Source: Acidobacteriota bacterium (GTDB taxonomy: Bacteria; Acidobacteriota; Terriglobia; Bryobacterales; Bryobacteraceae). From it: DNA of 64,000 nucleotides. Below, one piece after another: positions 62,294 to 64,000 of this stretch. Position 1 is the first letter of the stretch. Every line of letters begins with the position of its first letter. The DNA lies in assembly GCA_016185425.1 (NCBI GenBank), contig JACPNQ010000013.1:48518-112517 (forward strand), in the 5' to 3' direction. The position numbers were made by a program, and so were the translations under genes. A model generated the notes under the pieces. The model worked only from the letters and a program-made list of their open reading frames with translations. It was not told the origin of the DNA and ran no database searches.

Positions 62294-63435
62294 GCAAACC
62301 ACTCCGGTTCATTCCGTTCAATCGATTTTGCCCAGTCGGAACGGAGTTCGAGCTCGTTCAGCAGGCCATTGATGGCATGCATGTTTCGGGTGACGGAAAA
62401 TTTACCCAGTTGTGCCACCAACTGCTGGAACAGTTGCTAGGTGTTCCCAAAGTTCTTCTCACGACTTCTTGCACTGATGCCCTCGAAATGGCGGCGCTGT
62501 TAAATGACCTTCGCCCCGGAGACGAAGTGATTGTACCTTCCTATACGTTTGTCTCAACCGCCAATGCGTTTGCAATTCGGGGTGCGAAACCGGTCTTCGC
62601 TGACGTGCGGCCGGATACCCTTAACCTGAACGAGAAACTGCTCGATCCCCTCATTACACCCCGAACCAGACTTCTTGTTGTCGTTCACTATGCGGGCGTG
62701 GGCTGTGAGATGGACTCCATAATGTCGATTGCGGGACGCCATGGTATCAGTGTCATCGAGGATAACGCGCACGGCCTTTTTGGCAAGTACAAGGGCCGAT
62801 TCCTAGGCACCTTTGGCAGCCTCGCAACCCAGAGTTTTCATGAGACCAAGAATTTCACGTGTGGTGAAGGTGGTGCCCTATTAGTCAACGCGAAGCGATT
62901 CGTCGACCGTGCCGAAATCCTGCGCGACAAAGGGACCAATCGGAAGCGATTCTTTCGCGGAGAAGTCGACAAATATACATGGGTCGACGTCGGGTCGAGT
63001 TTCTTGCCGTCTGATATTCTAGCTGCGTTTCTGTACGCACAGCTTCAGGCACGAGATAGTATTCAGGAGGCTCGCAAACGAATTTGGAACTACTACTGGC
63101 AGCATCTATGGGACTGGGCCGCCGAAAACGGCGTTACGCTGCCTACTATCCCCGACCATTGCGAGCACCCGGCGCACATGTTCTATATGTTGCTTCCCTC
63201 ATTGGAAGCACGTGCGCGGCTGTTAGCAGAATTGAAGGCTAAAGGCATCTTGTGCGTCTTTCACTATCAGCCCCTGCACCTATCGGACATGGGTAGGGAG
63301 TTCGGAGGAAGGCCTGGCGATTGTCCAGTGGCGGAGCAGGCAGGAGATCGCTTGGTCCGCCTCCCGTTCTTTAATGATCTTAACGAAACAGACCAGAATC
63401 GAGTCATCGAGGCCATCCGGACACTAACATTCTAG
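62290..63435 (+). CDS. wecE: dTDP-4-amino-4,6-dideoxygalactose-type transaminase (WecE-like)
   Basis: ATG 62290 (MSKPLRFIPFNRF) gives 381 residues, against 376 in E. coli WecE. Similarity is strong throughout: VSGDGKFTQLCHQLLEQLLG, KVLLTTSCTDALEMAALL, GDEVIVPSYTFVSTANAFAI, LRDKGTNRKRFFRGEVDKYT. The PLP-binding Lys is in SFHETKNFTCGEGG (about residue 187). The enzyme transfers an amino group from glutamate to C4 of a dTDP-4-keto-6-deoxyhexose. RmlA and RmlB are not in the window. The product is a likely substrate of the WecD-like acyltransferase 6 kb to the left. Confidence 0.92.
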   Translation: MSKPLRFIPFNRFCPVGTEFELVQQAIDGMHVSGDGKFTQLCHQLLEQLLGVPKVLLTTSCTDALEMAALLNDLRPGDEVIVPSYTFVSTANAFAIRGAKPVFADVRPDTLNLNEKLLDPLITPRTRLLVVVHYAGVGCEMDSIMSIAGRHGISVIEDNAHGLFGKYKGRFLGTFGSLATQSFHETKNFTCGEGGALLVNAKRFVDRAEILRDKGTNRKRFFRGEVDKYTWVDVGSSFLPSDILAAFLYAQLQARDSIQEARKRIWNYYWQHLWDWAAENGVTLPTIPDHCEHPAHMFYMLLPSLEARARLLAELKAKGILCVFHYQPLHLSDMGREFGGRPGDCPVAEQAGDRLVRLPFFNDLNETDQNRVIEAIRTLTF

Positions 63436-63449
63436 CCTACCGTAGGAGG

Positions 63450-63463
63450 CCCCCTGCCGGGGG
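63450..63463 (+). terminator. GC hairpin after wecE
   Basis: CCCCC-TGCC-GGGGG, 15 bases past the wecE stop. No T-run follows, so intrinsic termination is uncertain. Confidence 0.35.
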
Positions 63464-63508
63464 ATACTTACTCGGCTTCAGTGATCCGTAGGGTCATACT
63501 CGATTCCA

Positions 63509-63604
63509 TCATTGCTCGTCTTCGTCGTCTTCGTCGTCTTCGTCGTCTTCGTCTTGTTCGGCCGCTAAGCGATAAATTAGGCCCTTCCGGCTTGGTTCCG
63601 GCAT
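63509..63604 (-). CDS. Possible 31-residue acidic micro-ORF on a 9-bp tandem repeat
   Basis: On the minus strand ATG 63604 opens MPEPSRKGLIYRLAAEQ followed by a tail of EDD repeats to a TGA at 63511-63509. The tail is encoded by about four copies of a 9-base unit (63517-63553; GACGAAGAC read on the minus strand). Acidic tails like this occur in real proteins, and the frame is open upstream for a further 18 codons, but no ribosome binding site at proper distance is visible. It may equally be a simple repeat or a gene fragment. Confidence 0.28.
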   Translation of the reverse strand: MPEPSRKGLIYRLAAEQDEDDEDDEDDEDEQ

Positions 63605-63869
63605 CCCCTTGCGCCGGCCATTCAAACCCCATAACCGGGCCTCGCCGCGCCGGTTAGCTCATCGCCAGATCCCTCCACCTTTCGGCGTACGGCATTGGGC
63701 TGCGATACAGGCGTTCTCGCGCCGAAACGCTGGGGCGATCTTTGACGGTCACGCAAGAGTTAGAAAAATTATCTCCCCCATTTCCAATAACATCCATATT
63801 TTCGACTCGCGGTTCTGTTGCGGGCATAGTGTAGGGTCAGGATAGCTGGTGCTCACCCACTCAGCCGCC

Positions 63870-63898
63870 AACGGCCCTCGCTCACCCCGAGGGCCGTT
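63870..63898 (+). terminator. Strong hairpin in the leader of the last gene
   Basis: AACGGCCCTCG (63870-63880) and CGAGGGCCGTT (63888-63898) pair perfectly over 11 bases around CTCACCC; GCTATTTC follows. It lies 32 bases before the next start codon. Either a terminator of upstream transcription or an attenuator-like leader structure; the U-run is weak. Confidence 0.55.
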
Positions 63899-63930
63899 GC
63901 TATTTCAGCCGGAACAACAGAAAGGGAACT

Positions 63931-64000
63931 ATGGAAAACGAACAGCGCAATCAACCGGAACAGACCTCCAACGAGCCGAAGAAGGACCGCGCCCAAATCG
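63931..64000 (+). CDS. Start of a hydrophilic protein (3' end off window)
   Basis: ATG 63931 has AAAGGGA about 5 bases upstream. The 23 visible residues (MENEQRNQPEQTSNEPKKDR, AQI) are highly charged and rich in Glu, Gln and Asn. Too short to identify; a secretion, phage or stress-type small protein cannot be told apart. The strong hairpin ahead suggests its own transcription unit. Confidence 0.6.
   Translation, partial: MENEQRNQPEQTSNEPKKDRAQI

Larger units (their letters stand above)
63436..63930. other. Gap after wecE: hairpins, 9-bp repeat, no clear large gene
   Basis: It holds a GC hairpin, a (CGTCTTCGT)-type repeat with a small acidic minus-strand frame and a strong hairpin before the last gene, listed separately. 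No other gene, RNA or mobile element was recognised. Confidence 0.5.

Noticed and set aside
62290..63435. Complete enterobacterial common antigen pathway
   Set aside because: Only WecE- and WecD-like genes are present; WecB, WecC, WecG, WzxE and WzyE counterparts are not seen, so only the amino-sugar step is inferred.
63517..63553. Short tandem repeat considered as a CRISPR or phase-variable tract
   Set aside because: Units are contiguous 9-mers without spacers, so not CRISPR; phase variation by frameshift is unlikely because the unit is a multiple of three.

Overview
The window is GC-rich bacterial chromosome with dense, mostly short-gapped genes. Two very long Oar-type TonB-dependent receptors with an N-terminal carboxypeptidase-regulatory-like domain, exported PQQ-type beta-propeller proteins that open with a WPQxRGP motif, an SBBP/Asp-box propeller protein, ankyrin/HEAT repeat proteins and a Tad pilus locus together suggest an acidobacterium of the Solibacter/Bryobacter type. 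This is inference from gene content; no 16S gene is present.

Layout. 1-9.3 kb: a LacI regulator (cut by the window edge), two exported PQQ-type propellers, a small esterase, tRNA-Asn(GUU), an SBBP propeller protein, and decayed mobile DNA (a serine-recombinase fragment beside the tRNA and an IS630-type transposase fragment). 9.5-16.2 kb: a thiamine-diphosphate enzyme whose 3' end overlaps a convergent TetR gene, a cupin remnant, an ankyrin/heme-motif/squalene-cyclase-like protein and two HEAT-repeat proteins. 16.2-19.8 kb: a two-domain hydrolase and a transglutaminase-like gene broken by a +1 frameshift. 19.8-29.6 kb: a ROK regulator divergent from a likely operon of Oar receptor, GH20 hexosaminidase, APC permease and M20 peptidase, which reads as an amino-sugar/peptide scavenging unit. 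29.6-34.9 kb: a second Oar receptor followed by a BacA/SbmA-type ABC transporter.

35-51.7 kb, all on the minus strand: a large Tad (tight adherence) pilus locus, transcribed from high to low coordinates. The order is two TadE-like pseudopilins, a TadE/TadG-like protein, a GT-C-like membrane protein, six tandem Flp pilins (four almost identical), CpaB, secretin CpaC, CpaE/TadZ, CpaF/TadA, TadB and TadC. It continues with tight coupling into a 32-residue membrane microprotein, a squalene-cyclase-repeat protein, an exported DUF362 protein and another multi-pass membrane protein. No prepilin peptidase is seen in the window.

52-63.4 kb: cell-surface glycan genes. There are tandem GT87-like membrane proteins; a WecD-like acyltransferase with a DltC-like carrier protein, a ketoreductase-type SDR and an acyl-activating enzyme, all translationally coupled; a GT39-like transferase; and a coupled GT2, methyltransferase and WecE-type aminotransferase. 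The combination suggests a 4-amino-4,6-dideoxy sugar that is N-acylated from a carrier-bound, possibly hydroxylated, acyl group instead of plain acetyl-CoA. The last 0.5 kb holds an acidic micro-ORF on a 9-bp repeat, a strong hairpin and the first codons of a new gene.
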